Assembly (NCBI RefSeq): GCF_041146395.1
Contig: NC_090996.1
Coordinates: 28,048,738 to 28,112,737 of the forward strand
Length of the DNA: 64,000 nucleotides
Source: Eulemur rufifrons
Taxonomy: Eukaryota > Chordata > Mammalia > Primates > Lemuridae
Direction of reading: 5' to 3'
Positions 50,743 through 63,920 of this stretch are shown one piece after another. The notes under the pieces are model-generated. The model ran no database searches. It worked only from the letters and a program-made list of their open reading frames with translations, and was not told where the DNA came from. Positions within the stretch are counted from its first letter, which is position 1, and each line of letters opens with the position of its first letter. Made by a program: the position numbers and the translations under genes.

Positions 50743-50814
50743 TGGAGGTGCTGGGGATCGAACCCAGGGCCTCATGCATGCTAAGCATGCGCTCTACCAC
50801 TGAGCTACACCCCC
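50743..50814 (-). tRNA. tRNA-Ala(AGC)-like sequence, structurally intact
   Basis: The 72-nt minus-strand sequence folds without mismatch into a cloverleaf: acceptor GGGGGTG/CACCTCC, D stem GCTC/GAGC, anticodon stem CATGC/GCATG with loop TTAGCAT (anticodon AGC), variable AGGCC, T stem CTGGG/CCCAG with loop TTCGATC, discriminator A. The only wobble in the acceptor stem is G3:U70, the known identity element for alanyl-tRNA synthetase. A-box and B-box (GGTTCGATCC) are present. There is no A tail or clear target-site duplication, arguing against a recent retrocopy. The downstream sequence ATTCTGTCTTTCTC lacks a clean T4 terminator, so expression is uncertain. A tRNA-derived repeat is the alternative. 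Confidence 0.75.
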
Positions 50815-50879
50815 TGATAATCCTTACTCTTTCTTTTTGAAATACAATGATTGGTAGAGCTTATTTGGATCCTGATTCA

Positions 50880-51075
50880 CACAAACTATTAAAAAGACAT
50901 TTATGAGATAATTCAGAGACATTCAGATATGGGCCGGAGTATTAGAAGATAACAAGGAATTACTATCCATTTTGTTAGGGGTGATTATGTATGAAAAATG
51001 TTCATAATTTGTAGAGCTGTACATTGAAGTAGGTAAGGATGAAGAGCTATGATGTCTGGGGTTTGCTTTAAAATA
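50880..51075 (+). repeat. Old interspersed repeat fragment
   Basis: GGAATTACTATCCATTTTGTTAGG and GATGTCTGGGGTTTGC match the 25.0-kb element. Confidence 0.5.
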
Positions 51076-51384
51076 CCTGAGCAAAAATGAGGGAGCAGAA
51101 AGATTCACGGTCACAGTCATTTATAACGTTTCCTGTCTGGGAGCCAGAAAGCCCAGAACTGCTGCCTCTGACGGAATGTGAAAATCGGGTTCCTGGCATG
51201 ACTCTCAAGGTGACTGTCCGTCTCTCTGGGACACAGAATGCAATGTTGCATGTCACGCTGCTTCTTTTGCTTTGACTTTTGAATGCACACTTCCTTTTCC
51301 TGACCCTCGCTCTCATTTAGATGGAAGAGCAACTTCAAACAACAGGGAACGTTTGTCCCTGGAATAGTGACATCACGAGGTCAG

Positions 51385-51670
51385 ACTGTGATTTGGAATC
51401 CTGGCCAAGCCCCTTTACTAGTCATGTGGCCGGGGTCAAATTTCTTTAACTTGTCTGAGCTTTGGTTACTTTCTCTGCGGAAGAGAAACGATAATGATAC
51501 TACGTATTACTTGAGTTGCTGGGAAGATGAGATCATACTTAGGAGAGTGGCGATGTGCAGTGGGAGGGGTCTGCCCAGAGAGGAAGAGTATTTCATCACT
51601 GATGGCGTTTAGATTGCCTTCGGACACCACTGTAGGTCAGTGCCTGGCACTCAGCAAGGACTCAATAGAT
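51385..51670 (+). mobile_element. MIR SINE, decayed
   Basis: GATTTGGAATCCTGGCCAAGC, TTTAACTTGTCTGAGCTTTGG, CAGTGCCTGGCACTCAGC. Confidence 0.7.
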
Positions 51671-51679
51671 GGTGGTCAG

Positions 51680-52235
51680 TTTATTTTTAATAACAGCTTT
51701 ATTAAGATATAATTCACATTCTATAAAGACTACCCTTTTAAAGTTATAATTCAGTGGTTTTTAGCATATTTATAGGGTTGTACATCAATCACCACTGTCT
51801 AATTCCAGAAAATTTTCATCACTCCAAAAATAAACTTTGTAATCATTAGTAGTCACTCTCCAATTCCGCCTCCCCCAACCCCTGACAACCACTAATCTAC
51901 TTTCTGTCTCTGTGGATTTGCTTTTTCTGGATATTTCATATACATTTCATGGTCATGCATGTTGTAGCATGGATCAGTAACTTCATTCCTTTCCATGGCT
52001 GACTAATGGTCCATTATATGGACTTACCAAATTTTGTTTAATCATCAGTTCATGGACATTTGGGTTAGTTGCACTTTTTAGCTGTTATGAATAATGCTGC
52101 TATGAGCATTCATGAACGAGTCTTTATGTGAACATATGTTTTCAATTCTCGTGGGTATATACCTAGCAGTAGAATTTCCAGGCCATGTGATAATTTATAT
52201 TTAACTTTTTGAGGAACTGCTATCATTTTATTTGA
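51680..52235 (-). mobile_element. Old L1M, antisense
   Basis: AACAGCTTTATTAAGATATAATTC, CCACTGTCTAATTCCAGAAAA, GCTATGAGCATTCATGAACG. Confidence 0.88.
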
Positions 52236-52322
52236 TTATTCACTATGGTTTTCATCTTAATCAACAATTCCTTGCTTCCACTACTACCTGGCATTGAAAG
52301 GTACCTCATTCAGAGCCAGAGA

Positions 52323-52596
52323 TCAGTGTTTCCCAAAACGAATTTTAAGGAACACTAGTCCCAAAAGTTGTTTCATGAGAAAAAGATATCATATTCAAAA
52401 GTTTGGGAAAACGATGCATGCCATACATTGCAGTTATAATGCACGTTCCCATATTAAATGTTCTGTGAATGTCCTGCAACAGAAGACACCGTGGACGCCA
52501 GCGTTTCCTAAATGTATTTGATCACGGACCCTTTTTCACAGAACATCTCTTAACAGAACTGGTATTTTAAGGAACCCATTTTGAGAAACGCTATCA
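52323..52596. mobile_element. hAT-like MITE
   Basis: Ends CAGTGTTTCCCAAAACG and CATTTTGAGAAACGCTA are near inverted repeats about 270 bp apart. Inner AAGGAACACTAGT/TTTTAAGGAACCC also mirror each other. Family not named. Confidence 0.5.
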
Positions 52597-52599
52597 TGT

Positions 52600-53345
52600 A
52601 CACACCACACGCTAAAACGTACATGCATTTGTGACTAATCAAGATGTGTCTCCAGCCACAGAATGATTCATCCCCTTTAAGGAATCTTAGCATCTTGGGG
52701 AAGAGGTAAGTTTAATGCAAATATAATATTTACTTGCTTGAATTGTAAGCAGCAGTGCCCAAAGTCAGTAACTGTGGAACTTTTCAGATACACGGGCCAA
52801 TGAATGTATTCCTTTTCCTTTAAACAAAGGGGAGTTTGTTTTCTGTCTCTTCTTCCTGAAAGAGTCCTGGCCAATGCGGTTGAGCTACTTCTGGATTTCT
52901 CTGATGGGCACTCACGCCCATCAACATGTTATTGAGCAAAACGGAAGATTCAGAAACAAGTTGAAAGTGTCTGCCTGAGGGAAGTGAGAACAGAGAGGTG
53001 GAAACAGGGCCGGAGCTGCTGTTCTCCGTAAAAGTCTTGCATTAGGATTTGACCCTTAAATTATGAGCATCTATAACTTAGGATAAAACCAAAATTAAAT
53101 TTTAAATTGCATATTAACCATACGCATTTTTGTATGTGTATATGTGTTTGCAAATGCATTGAAACTGTCTGGAAGGAGACACATGGAGATAGTAACACTG
53201 ATGCTTGATGAAATGTGAGAAACAGGGGTTCCAGGAGTTGGGGGAGGGGGAAGAGTGGAGAGTCAGGAACACAATCATTTTATTTATATTATTTTAATTG
53301 TATACAACGTGAAGGTATACGTGTGTAACGAAAGGACATTTTAGA
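52600..53345. other. Upstream of TNFRSF17, no gene recognised
   Basis: L1-like traces around 53,160-53,335 (GATGCTTGATGAAATGTGAG). Otherwise unique. Confidence 0.4.
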
Positions 53346-53352
53346 AGATTTC

Positions 53353-53508
53353 GCTTTTTTTTTTTTTGAGACAGTCTCTGTCGCCCTGGGTAGAATGCAG
53401 TGGCATCATCATAGCTCACCACAACCTCGAAGTCCTGAACTCAAGTGATCCTCCTGCCTGGGTCTCCCAGAGTGCTAGGATGACAGGCATGAGCCACCAT
53501 GCCCAGCC
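53353..53508 (-). mobile_element. Alu-type monomer
   Basis: Reverse single arm with a T run, flanked by AGATTT(CG/TA)CTTTTT. Confidence 0.88.
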
Positions 53509-53709
53509 AGATTTTACTTTTTAATAAAATAAAACAGTGGATAAAGTTCTCCTCTCCTACGAGACACGGGTCAGGCCCCAATCAGTGAAACCTCCAGAGA
53601 ATCTTCCTGTCAAACAGCAGCCTCCTAGTGATTCTAGGAGCCCAAAGACCTGCAACTACTGCTGACATGAATTCAGAAGCAGATACATCACCAAGTGGGA
53701 AAGTCATTA

Positions 53710-53710
<1 letters not shown>

Positions 53711-53744
<34 letters not shown>
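53711..53744. repeat. (AC)n microsatellite
   Basis: Uninterrupted AC run. Confidence 0.97.
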
Positions 53745-53746
<2 letters not shown>

Positions 53747-53794
53747 AGAGAGAGAAGGAAGGATAAGCAGGGCATGCTGCTTGAAGAGATGGCT

Positions 53795-54510
<716 letters not shown>

Positions 54511-54514
54511 CCTG

Positions 54515-55555
54515 AGGCTTCAATGCTACCCTCTCAGGCTATATATAGCACTCTGGCCAAAAGCCTCTCTGTTTCTCCTGCTTTTAGGAGAGTTTCTAAT
54601 TTTAATAAATAATTAACAGCATGCTTATTTGGCTGGGAGCTGCCCTGGGCTAGCTATAACATCAAGGCGTGTTTGCATTTCCGTTTTCAGTCATTTATTC
54701 CCTTCCTTGCTGGACCTATTTTTAAAACTTTCCAAATCAAACAAAAGCAGCTTCAGAAAAACAGCTTGCCACATAACACTTTGGTCCAGCTCGACGGAAA
54801 GCCAGACCTAGTGAAAGAAAGTTTATTTAAAAAGAAAGATTCCCACCAAAGCAGCCTTTCAATTCGGTGAGAACCGCCAACCTTATTAAACAGCGAGCAC
54901 TTTGACAAGAGCGCTCAGTCGATAGGAAGGTAGTTACAATATTTAAATTCCTTTCACTCATGGGCCTTTTTTTTTTTTTTTAACAGCTAACGGATATTCC
55001 CTTTCCCCTGCACTTGATTCTCCAAATCTGATGTGCTACAATAAAATTATGAATATATGAATAATTTGCACACATTAAATTTTGGAATTGCTCTGAAAAG
55101 TGTTACCATGCATTTTAAACATTTTTTTGAAATTTCCTGATTAAGAGGTTTTCAGGAAATGGAGAGCATCAATTTGGAGCTGTGATTAAAGTGAATTTCT
55201 TTATTTCTATATTTAAGATTGTGCCTATGCTGCAAATGACATAATTTTAATATAAATGTGAGCCTACTTCAAGTACCATTTAATGTATTTTCACTGGTAT
55301 ATATAACGATGTGCAAACTCATGCTTTCAAAATAGACGTCTCTTCCAAACTTCATCAGGCCAAAATGCTAGGCAAACTCTGCTTTTTCATCGTTTTAACA
55401 GTTGTTGGGAAAGCCTGCTTTAGACATGTGATTTTCCTAACAGTTTTCCCCCATCTTCACAGAAGACTCATTTTACATGGCCTCGTGTCTGTAGCCGCAA
55501 TCCAAAATAAATGCTGACCCGAATAATAAAAGTTAAGCATTCACAGGGCTCTTGT
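54515..55555. other. Upstream of TNFRSF17, AT-rich, no feature recognised
   Basis: Unique AT-rich DNA. No gene recognised. Confidence 0.45.
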
Positions 55556-55559
55556 GATG

Positions 55560-55740
55560 CACTGGGCGTTGTGCTACAGGCTTAGCACTGATTCTCAGTT
55601 AATTTTCACATCAACCTGGTAAGGTAGGTGCAGTTACTACTCCCATTCCACAGATGAGGAAACTGAGGCTGAAATTGAGAGGTTACAGAGCTTGCCCAAA
55701 GTCCAACAGCAAGAATAGGGGAATGGGTAAAGAGTGAAGA
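55560..55740 (-). mobile_element. MIR SINE
   Basis: ATTCCACAGATGAGGAAACTGAGGC and GTTACAGAGCTTGCCC in antisense MIR order. Confidence 0.85.
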
Positions 55741-55824
55741 GTTTAAACTAGAAAAATGAGAAGATCAGATTTGTGTTAAAAAGAGGGGAAAGGTCAGATG
55801 GAGGGCTTTTGCAATAATTTAGAG

Positions 55825-56073
55825 CATTGGTCCCCAACCTTTTTGGTAGCAGGGACCGATTTCATGGAAGACAATTTTTCCACGGGGGCGCAGAACTCAG
55901 GCAGTGATGCGAGCAATGGGGAGCGGCTATAAATACAGATGAAGCTTTTTACCCACCGCTCACCTCCTGCTGTTCAGCCAGGTTCCTAAGTTTCATGAAA
56001 GACAATTTTTCCACGGATGGCGGGGTGGGGGTGGGGCAGCCGAGCTCTATGGCCTGGGGGTTGGGGACCGCAG
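55825..56073 (+). mobile_element. MER1-like hAT MITE with 8-bp target duplication
   Basis: Inverted ends CATTGGTCCCCAACC and GGTTGGGGACCGCAG. A perfect 8-bp duplication ATTTAGAG lies at 55817-55824 and 56074-56081, the hallmark of hAT transposition. Confidence 0.93.
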
Positions 56074-56218
56074 ATTTAGAGGGAACAATGCACAGGATTC
56101 AGCCGACGTTGGTATGACCGACTGGATGTAAGGGAATTGATTCACCCAGAAGGATTTGGTTAGCACTCACTACGTGCTACACACGCCACTGGACACTAGG
56201 GATACAAAAGATAATGAA

Positions 56219-56224
56219 GTGCTC

Positions 56225-56275
<51 letters not shown>

Positions 56276-56290
56276 GGCCCCTGCGCAAGG
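56219..56290 (+). pseudogene. 3'-truncated U6 snRNA retrocopy (first 72 nt)
   Basis: The 72 bases match U6 snRNA nucleotides 1-72 exactly as I recall them, ending at GCGCAAGG. They are followed directly by an 11-A tract and ATGAAATAAAAG. The 3' third of U6 and its own U-tail are missing. The flanks share only a short AATGAA. It is a processed copy, likely made by reverse-transcriptase template jumping, and not a functional gene. Confidence 0.9.
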
Positions 56291-56304
56291 AAAAAAAAAA
56301 ATGA

Positions 56305-56396
56305 AATAAAAGTCTTCTCTTTTTTTTTTCTTTTTTATTCTTTTTTTATTCTTTTTTTTTTCTTTTTTTTTTCTTTTTTTTATTTTTATTTTTTCC
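56305..56396. repeat. T-rich tandem tract
   Basis: Irregular repeats of TTTTTTTATTC and TTTTTTTTTC. Confidence 0.9.
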
Positions 56397-56477
56397 TCAT
56401 TTCTCTGGGAACATAAAAAGTCTTCTTAAGTGGAAGAAAAATCTAAAAAAATAAGCAAACAAAATAATTACCAGATG

Positions 56478-56938
56478 TATTAATTTCCTGGGAAACAACT
56501 TGGAAATTCTGACAACTTCAGGGTTTAAAACAACAGAAATTTATTCTTTTTCAGTTCTGAGACCAGAAGTCTAGAATCATGGTGTTGGCAGGGTTGGTTC
56601 CTTCTGGAAGCTCCGGGGGAGAATCCTTCTTTGTTTCTTCCAGCTTCCAGTGGTTGCCAGCAATCCTTGGCGTTCCTTGGCTTGCAGACATGCCACTCCA
56701 ATCCCTGCCCTCATCTTCACGTGGCATCCTCCCTGTGTCTATGTCCAAATTCCCCTCTTCTTAAAGGACACCAGTCAGTGGACTGGTGACCACCCTAATC
56801 CAGTATGACCTCATTTTAACTTGATTATATCTGCAAAGACTCCATTTCCAAATAAGGTCACATCCATAGGTACCAGGGCTTAGGACTTGGACCTATCTTT
56901 TTAGAGGATGTAAGATCATTCCAAAGACCCCAGCGTGG
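56478..56938 (-). mobile_element. MaLR LTR (MLT1 class), antisense
   Basis: TTAAAACAACAGAAATTTATTC, GGTTGCCAGCAATCCTTGGC, TGATTATATCTGCAAAGACTCC and CCAAATAAGGTCACATCCATAGG. Confidence 0.9.
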
Positions 56939-56939
56939 C

Positions 56940-58845
56940 CCACCACTGAGCTGGAAAGTCCCCCAACAGAGCTCCAGTCCTCTCAATTCTAGGTAGTACC
57001 CCAAAGAGACCAGACATCATTCCTCACAAGTAAGCAGACTTACCTGCTAGAAAGCTCCATTGCCTGGACCCTCCCTATATTTGGAAAAGTGTCACTGGCT
57101 AATATTCATGCCACCTCCCAGCTGACCTTACTCCTCTTGAATTCCCCAGGGGGAGCCACGGAGGTAGATTTTATTGGGTGGCCTCTCTGCTTCACTGATT
57201 CCTAAAAAATGAATCAAAAGATAAGAACGAGGGCCTTGGGGTCAGACAGACCAGGATTCAAAATCCAGATTTCACGTCTTGCTTGCTGTATAACTTTCAA
57301 CGAGTTCCTTAATGTCTCTGAGAGCTTCCTAGTCCTGTTGGGTCAAATAAGAATATTAAGTGCCCAGCTGGAGGGCCCTGGGGGCGTCGGTGACCTAGCT
57401 TAGGTGAGGTCTCGGTGGCACGGTGGCGGGTGCACGGTCAGAGCCTGGTCCCTGTTCGGCTGGTCCGAGGCAGACGGAGAGGCGCAGGCCGGCAGCTCAC
57501 ATTTCCAGGCGGACAGCGCAGCTATGTCCACACTGATGGACAGCCGGCGTCTGGGTGCTGCTGCTCCCCCGTGGTTTCTCTGCTTCCAAAATCCTGAGGA
57601 CTCACAGCTGTCTTGGCAATAATTGGTGCTGCATAAATGAGCAGGCAGGGCCAGCTGTGGAACCCTCCTGGGGGCAGGGCCAGCAGGATTCCCCCTACCC
57701 CCACCCCTCCTCCTCCATGCCTGGTACCCCTGGGGTGAAGCCAACTAAGGACGGAGACCGGGAGCCTGTCAAGAGCAGGAGAAGCCATCAGAAAGTGGCC
57801 TGGAAGGGCCTGGGAGGAGGTTTCTTGGGCAGTCTCTGGGTAATGCCAATACAGGATCCGATACTCAGTCGTTACCTGCCCTGGGGACAGTGCCAGAGAC
57901 CATTTCCCATCCAGATGGCTACTGAGAGAAGGACCCCAGGGAGTGGTCAATTTGGAGATGCAACATGGTTAGTGGAGAGAGCCCACCGAGGCAGGTTCAA
58001 GCTCCGGTTCTCCCACTTGCAGGCCATGAGACCCTGAGCAATTCTCCTTCCCTCCCCGAGTCTCAGTGACCTCTGCCGTGACACAGAGAGAGCCTCCCAC
58101 CACCCAATGTCAGTGCCCATGAAGACTAGATCTCTCGGGGGACGTGCACACCAACATGGGTTTCATTCACAGAAGGAACATCCAAGTGGAAGACGGGCAG
58201 AGGAAAGATGCGAATATGACACAAAAACGGATAGCAATTTCCTGCCTGCCTTTGGAATGAGCAAAAAATAAGTGAAAACGTATGGTTGGGGCAAAACTTT
58301 GGGGACTCTGCAGTGGACCAGAAGAGGCCCGGGGCTGGCTGAGTCATCCGTGTGGGTGATCGTTTTATCCTGTCTGCAAAACAAGGGTGGAACTCCAGAG
58401 GGTGCGCATGGAGTGGGATTAAACGTTTGCCCCCCAGCAGGCTCCAAATGGAGGGCTTGCCAAACGGCATCTCAGGGTAACTTCCCACAGCCACTACCCT
58501 GAAGATCTGGGAGCAGAGAGGGCGACGCCTTTATTTTTCCTTCTCTTTTCACAAAAGCCTGCGGGTAGTCTCCCTGCCAAGTACTGACCAGGCCCAGCCC
58601 TGCTCAGCTCCCAAGGTCAGGCACATTCAGGGCGGGATGACTGTAGACTGGCAAACTTCTTAACCCAAAGATCACATCTCTCTAAATCCTGAAATCTTTA
58701 CAGATGACAGGATTTGCTTCAAAATAATATGGTAGAAGCAGAAGTGGGTGGAGACATAGATTAGCCCAGGTCTGATGGGTGATGGGTATGTGGGAAATAT
58801 TTTTTTTAACCAATAGAAGTTTGTTGCTTTTAAATAATTAGAAGT
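56940..58845. other. Upstream of TNFRSF17, MIR remnants and unique sequence
   Basis: MIR-like pieces at about 57,225-57,350 and 57,970-58,075. A GC-richer patch lies at 57,360-57,740. Frames of up to 160 codons here have no known domain. 58,690-58,800 resembles the old element at 25.0 kb. Confidence 0.5.
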
Positions 58846-58849
58846 TTCT

Positions 58850-59180
58850 GGCCGGGCGCGGTGGCTCACGCCTGTAATCCTAGCACTCTGGGAGGCCGAG
58901 GCGGGTGGATCGCTAGAGGTCAGGAGTTCAAGACCAGCCTGAGCAAGAGTGAGACCCCGTTTCTACTAAAATTAGAAAGAAATTATCTGGCCAACTAAAA
59001 TATATATATACAAAAAATTAGCCGGGCATGGTGGCGCATGCCTATAGTCCCAGCTACTCGGGAGGCTGAGGCAGTAGGATCGCTTAAGCCCAGGAGTCTG
59101 AGGTTGCTGTAAGCTAGACTGACGCCACGGCACTCACTCTAGCCCGGGCAACAAAGTGAGACTCTGTCTCAAAAATAAAT
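58850..59180 (+). mobile_element. Alu, strepsirrhine type
   Basis: Full-length dimer flanked by AAATAATTAGAAGTTT. Confidence 0.97.
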
Positions 59181-59214
59181 AAATAATTAGAAGTTTTTTA
59201 AAAAAATGTAATAT

Positions 59215-60150
59215 CCAATACCTGATAGGTATCAAAAGTCTTTTTAAAGTTAATATTCTTTAACCAAGCAATTCCACTTTTAGGGATTTAGCATGAAGTG
59301 TTGCAATGTGGATTAATGGAAAGAGCTATGTAGTTTATAATTGCAAAAAAAAAAAATTGGAAATAACCAAAATGGAAAAAAAATTGGAAGCAACTCGCAG
59401 TAAGGGACTGCTTAAAGATTATGGCAGGCCCCTTCGATAGAGTACTAGGCAGCTGTTACACAAGATGATGGGAAAGCAAATAATAAACTAAGAAAAAATA
59501 TTTGCATTCCCAATTACAAAGGAATAATTTCCCTCACATATAAAAAGCTCCTTTTTATATCAATCAACACACACACACACACACACACACAAAATAATCC
59601 AAGAATATGAAAAGAAATGTGTGTATTTGCATGGATAAGGAAAGATCACAATTTGATAATATGCGCTATCAAGAATTAAAATTAATACGACCTCTGGGGA
59701 GAGAACTTAGCAATTATCTATTGCTATATTGATCCAGCAACTCGACGTCTGACAATGTATTCAAGGAGCATAAAACAGAGAATGAACGAGGTTATTCAGT
59801 ACAGCGTTGTGATAGCAAAAGACTGGAAACCACCTCCAAGTCCACCAGGGGAGACTGGCTAAATAAATTGTGACGGAATAAATTCAGCAGATGCGTGAAC
59901 AGGGACCAAAAGCAACCGTGAGAGCACAACCACCCCAACTTGACCCTGAGGATCCACAGGGAATGGACTTGGGGTTCAAGCCAGTCTTTGTAAATTCCAA
60001 GGGCCAGAGAGACCCCCAAATAGCATTTGGGAACATATAAATGCTGAAGTGGATTTTTGTGTTTTAACATAGAAAGATGGACATAATACACTGTTAAGCG
60101 AAGGCAGGGGAGTATTAGGGCGTGATCCCATTCCCATCTAAAGTTTAAAT
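59215..60150 (+). mobile_element. Decayed LINE pieces with (CA)n
   Basis: ACCAAGCAATTCCACTTTTAGG and ATCCAGCAACTCGACGTCTG are L1-like 3' phrases. 59568-59591 is a CA run. Family not assigned. Confidence 0.55.
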
Positions 60151-60214
60151 GTCATGTGTATGTGTTAGGATACACACCCGAAAAAACTGGAAGAGAAGAG
60201 TGTAAGCCAAGCCA

Positions 60215-60375
60215 GGAAAGCAATTATTAAGTGCCAATGATGTGCTAGGTGTTGAGAACATAGAAATAAGTAAGAAATTAGAATGTAAATTCCATGAAGG
60301 AAGAGAACTTTTGTTCTCTTTTATATTCCCAGTGTCTGGCACATAATATGTGCTCAATAAATATTTATAGAATGG
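60215..60375 (+). repeat. L2 3' end
   Basis: CCCAGTGTCTGGCACATAATATG and GCTCAATAAATATTTATAGAATG. Confidence 0.75.
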
Positions 60376-60379
60376 ACAG

Positions 60380-61170
60380 AAGAAAGGAAGGGAGCGAGGG
60401 TTAGAAAAGGGTCCCCGTCCCCAAGTTGCTCACAGCCTGGCTTGGAGACAGGTGTGGGGGCAGAGAGCAGAGGACTGTGGGAGAAAAGGGCTCTGCAGGG
60501 TGGGTGCCTTGCATACACTCTCTCCCATCCTTACGTCAGCATCCTCCCTTCCACAGAAGAGAAGTCATGTGCAAAGTCACTGGCCACGGAGCCCGTCTTC
60601 AAACTCAAGGCTTGTCCAGCTGCAAGGAGCTCTCTTCTCTCAGGACAAATGAGAACCAGATTATTCTGGCTGAGTTGGAGGCGAGAGCGCCAGTAGAGAA
60701 TACACGGCCCCTTTAAACTGGATTTCACACAGCTAGAAACTTTGAGGAAATGAAAGCATTTGTCAACCTCCGGGGGAAACTGGCTTCAAACAATGCAAAG
60801 GTGACACCCAATGTCGCTCTAGCGAACTGCACAGAAATCCTAAATGGTGTTCCAGAAGAGAACACGCGTCCAGAGGGAGTGAGGCTGGCCCTCTCCTTTC
60901 CCTGCTTTCCAGTCAGTTCCAAGAGGCTCTCAGAGAGGCCAGGGTGCACGAGGAGATCATGCCAGGCCTTGGTCAAAAGATCCTCTGACTCAAAAGGAAG
61001 CCCCAAACAGGACGGGCTGCATTCTTCTCAGGGTTGCTATTAATAGAAATATCTTTTCTCTGCCTGAGTAAGCTGTTGACGATTTATTTATCTGGGTTCT
61101 TCGCTGATTTCTTTCTGATAGCACTTGCTTAACTATGGTTGCATTTGAATAGCAGAAGTGGCAAGAGGAG
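60380..61170. other. Upstream of TNFRSF17, no feature recognised
   Basis: Unique sequence. Overlapping frames at 60,426-61,043 show no family match. Confidence 0.45.
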
Positions 61171-61174
61171 TTGC

Positions 61175-61655
61175 AGATTTGGGCTAAAACCCTGGCCGAG
61201 GCTGAGGAGGACCCGGGGGTCTGGGTAGGAACCTGCTCTGCCTCTCACCAGGGAGGCAGCCCTGGACACATCACTTCACCTCGCTGAGCCTCCGTTTTCT
61301 CCCTTGTAAAATGGAGATGATGATACCTTTGTTGCGAAGTTGCCAAACTGATTAAATGAGGTCACTGACATGCACATAATAAAACAGAAAAAGCTTAGTA
61401 AGCACTGATGTCATTATTATTAAGGCTGACATTTGCTGAGCCCTTACCAAAGCCTTTGACAATCACTGCATTTCTCAATGCTCACAGCAAACCTACGAAG
61501 TAGCTAATATTTCCATCCACATTGTGTAGGGGGAATAACTGAGGTCCAGAGAGAATGATCAAGGTCATGTATTAACAAGTGGCCAAGCTGGGATTCAAAT
61601 CCAGGCTGTCTGCCTTCAGACTGCCCCTCCCTGTGACACATTATTCTAGAGCGGC
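61175..61655. mobile_element. Two MIR SINEs in opposite orientation
   Basis: 61175-61420 in sense (CTCCGTTTTCTCCCTTGTAA) and 61425-61655 in antisense (GGGATTCAAATCCAGGCTGTC). Confidence 0.8.
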
Positions 61656-61739
61656 TCCAGTATGATTGGGTTTTCTTTCCTTTTTTTTTTTCATACCACA
61701 TTACATCAACAGGATCCACTATGATTGTTAAGGAGACCA

Positions 61740-62640
61740 TGCAAGATTAAATGTACCCAGTTTTCAAACAGTGCAAAGGATCTGAAAAGACATTGATCTA
61801 AGGAAGATATACAAATAGCCAACAAGCACAAGAAGAGATGCTCAATTTCATTAGCCATCAGGGAAATGTCAATCTAGACCACAAATAGCTACACCACTTC
61901 AGACCCATTGGATGGCTTTAAAAAAAAGAGAGAGAAAATAACAAATGTTACCAGGAAGTGGAGAAACTGGAACCCTCATGCACTGCTGGTGGGAATGTTA
62001 AACAGTGCAGCCGCTGTGGGAAACACACTGGCAGTTCCTCCCCAGGTTAAACATAAAATTGCATGGGACCCAGCAATTCCACTCCTAGGTATGTGCCCAA
62101 GAGAACCAAAAACATCCGTCCACTCAAAATCTTGCATACAAATGTTCATGGCGGCATTACTCTCTGCACCCTCAGTACTCTCGGATTCAGCCAAAAAGCA
62201 GAAACAACCCAGTTGGCCACCAACTGGTGAATGATACACAAAATGTGTTACACAAAATGGAATATTATTCAGCTACAGAAAGGAATGAAGCACTGGTACA
62301 TGCTATAACATAGATGAACTGTGAAAACATCATGCTCAGCGAAAGACAGTCAGAAAGGACCACATATTACATAATAACGTTTATATGAAATGTTCGGAAT
62401 AGGCAAATCCGTAGCAATAGAAGGTAGATGAGTGGTTGCCAGGGGCTGGGGACTGGGGATGGGAGGAAACGGACAGTGACTGCTGATGGGTACAGGGTTT
62501 CTTTTGGGGATGATGAAATGTTCTAAAATTGATGATGGTGATGATCACACAACTCTGAGTATACTAAAAACCATTGAATTGTTCACTTTAAACGGGTCAA
62601 CTGTATGGTATGTGAATTATATCTCAACAAAGCTGTTTTT
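61740..62640 (+). mobile_element. Old L1M 3' portion
   Basis: ATTAGCCATCAGGGAAATGTC, CTGCTGGTGGGAATGTTAAAC, CAGCAATTCCACTCCTAGG, GAGTGGTTGCCAGGGGCTGG and GTGAATTATATCTCAACAAAG in L1M order. The frame is broken. Confidence 0.92.
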
Positions 62641-62644
62641 AAAG

Positions 62645-63645
<1,001 letters not shown>

Positions 63646-63654
63646 ATCGACGGA

Positions 63655-63920
63655 AGTTAGCTGGTTGAGGTGGCTCACGCCTGTAATCTCAGCACTTTGA
63701 GAGGCCAAAGTGGGAGGATCATTTGAGGCCAGGGGTTGGAGACCAGCCTGGGCAATGCCCATAGCTGGGTGTGGTGGTGTGCACCTATAGTCTTAGCTAC
63801 TTCCCGGAGGCTAAGGAGGATCACTTAAGCCCAGGAGTTGGAGGTGGCAGTGAGCTATGATAATGCCACTACACTCCAGCCTGGGTGACCAAGTGAGACC
63901 CTGTGTCTAAAAGAAAGAAG
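63655..63920 (+). mobile_element. Alu, old AluJ-like
   Basis: Diverged dimer (GCTGGTTGAGGTGGCTCACG to GAGACCCTGTGTC) followed by a GA-rich tail, near the window edge. Confidence 0.9.

Noticed and set aside
57555..58037. 160-codon plus-strand frame
   Set aside because: No domain or family match, it overlaps an equally long minus-strand frame, and its end runs into a MIR remnant.
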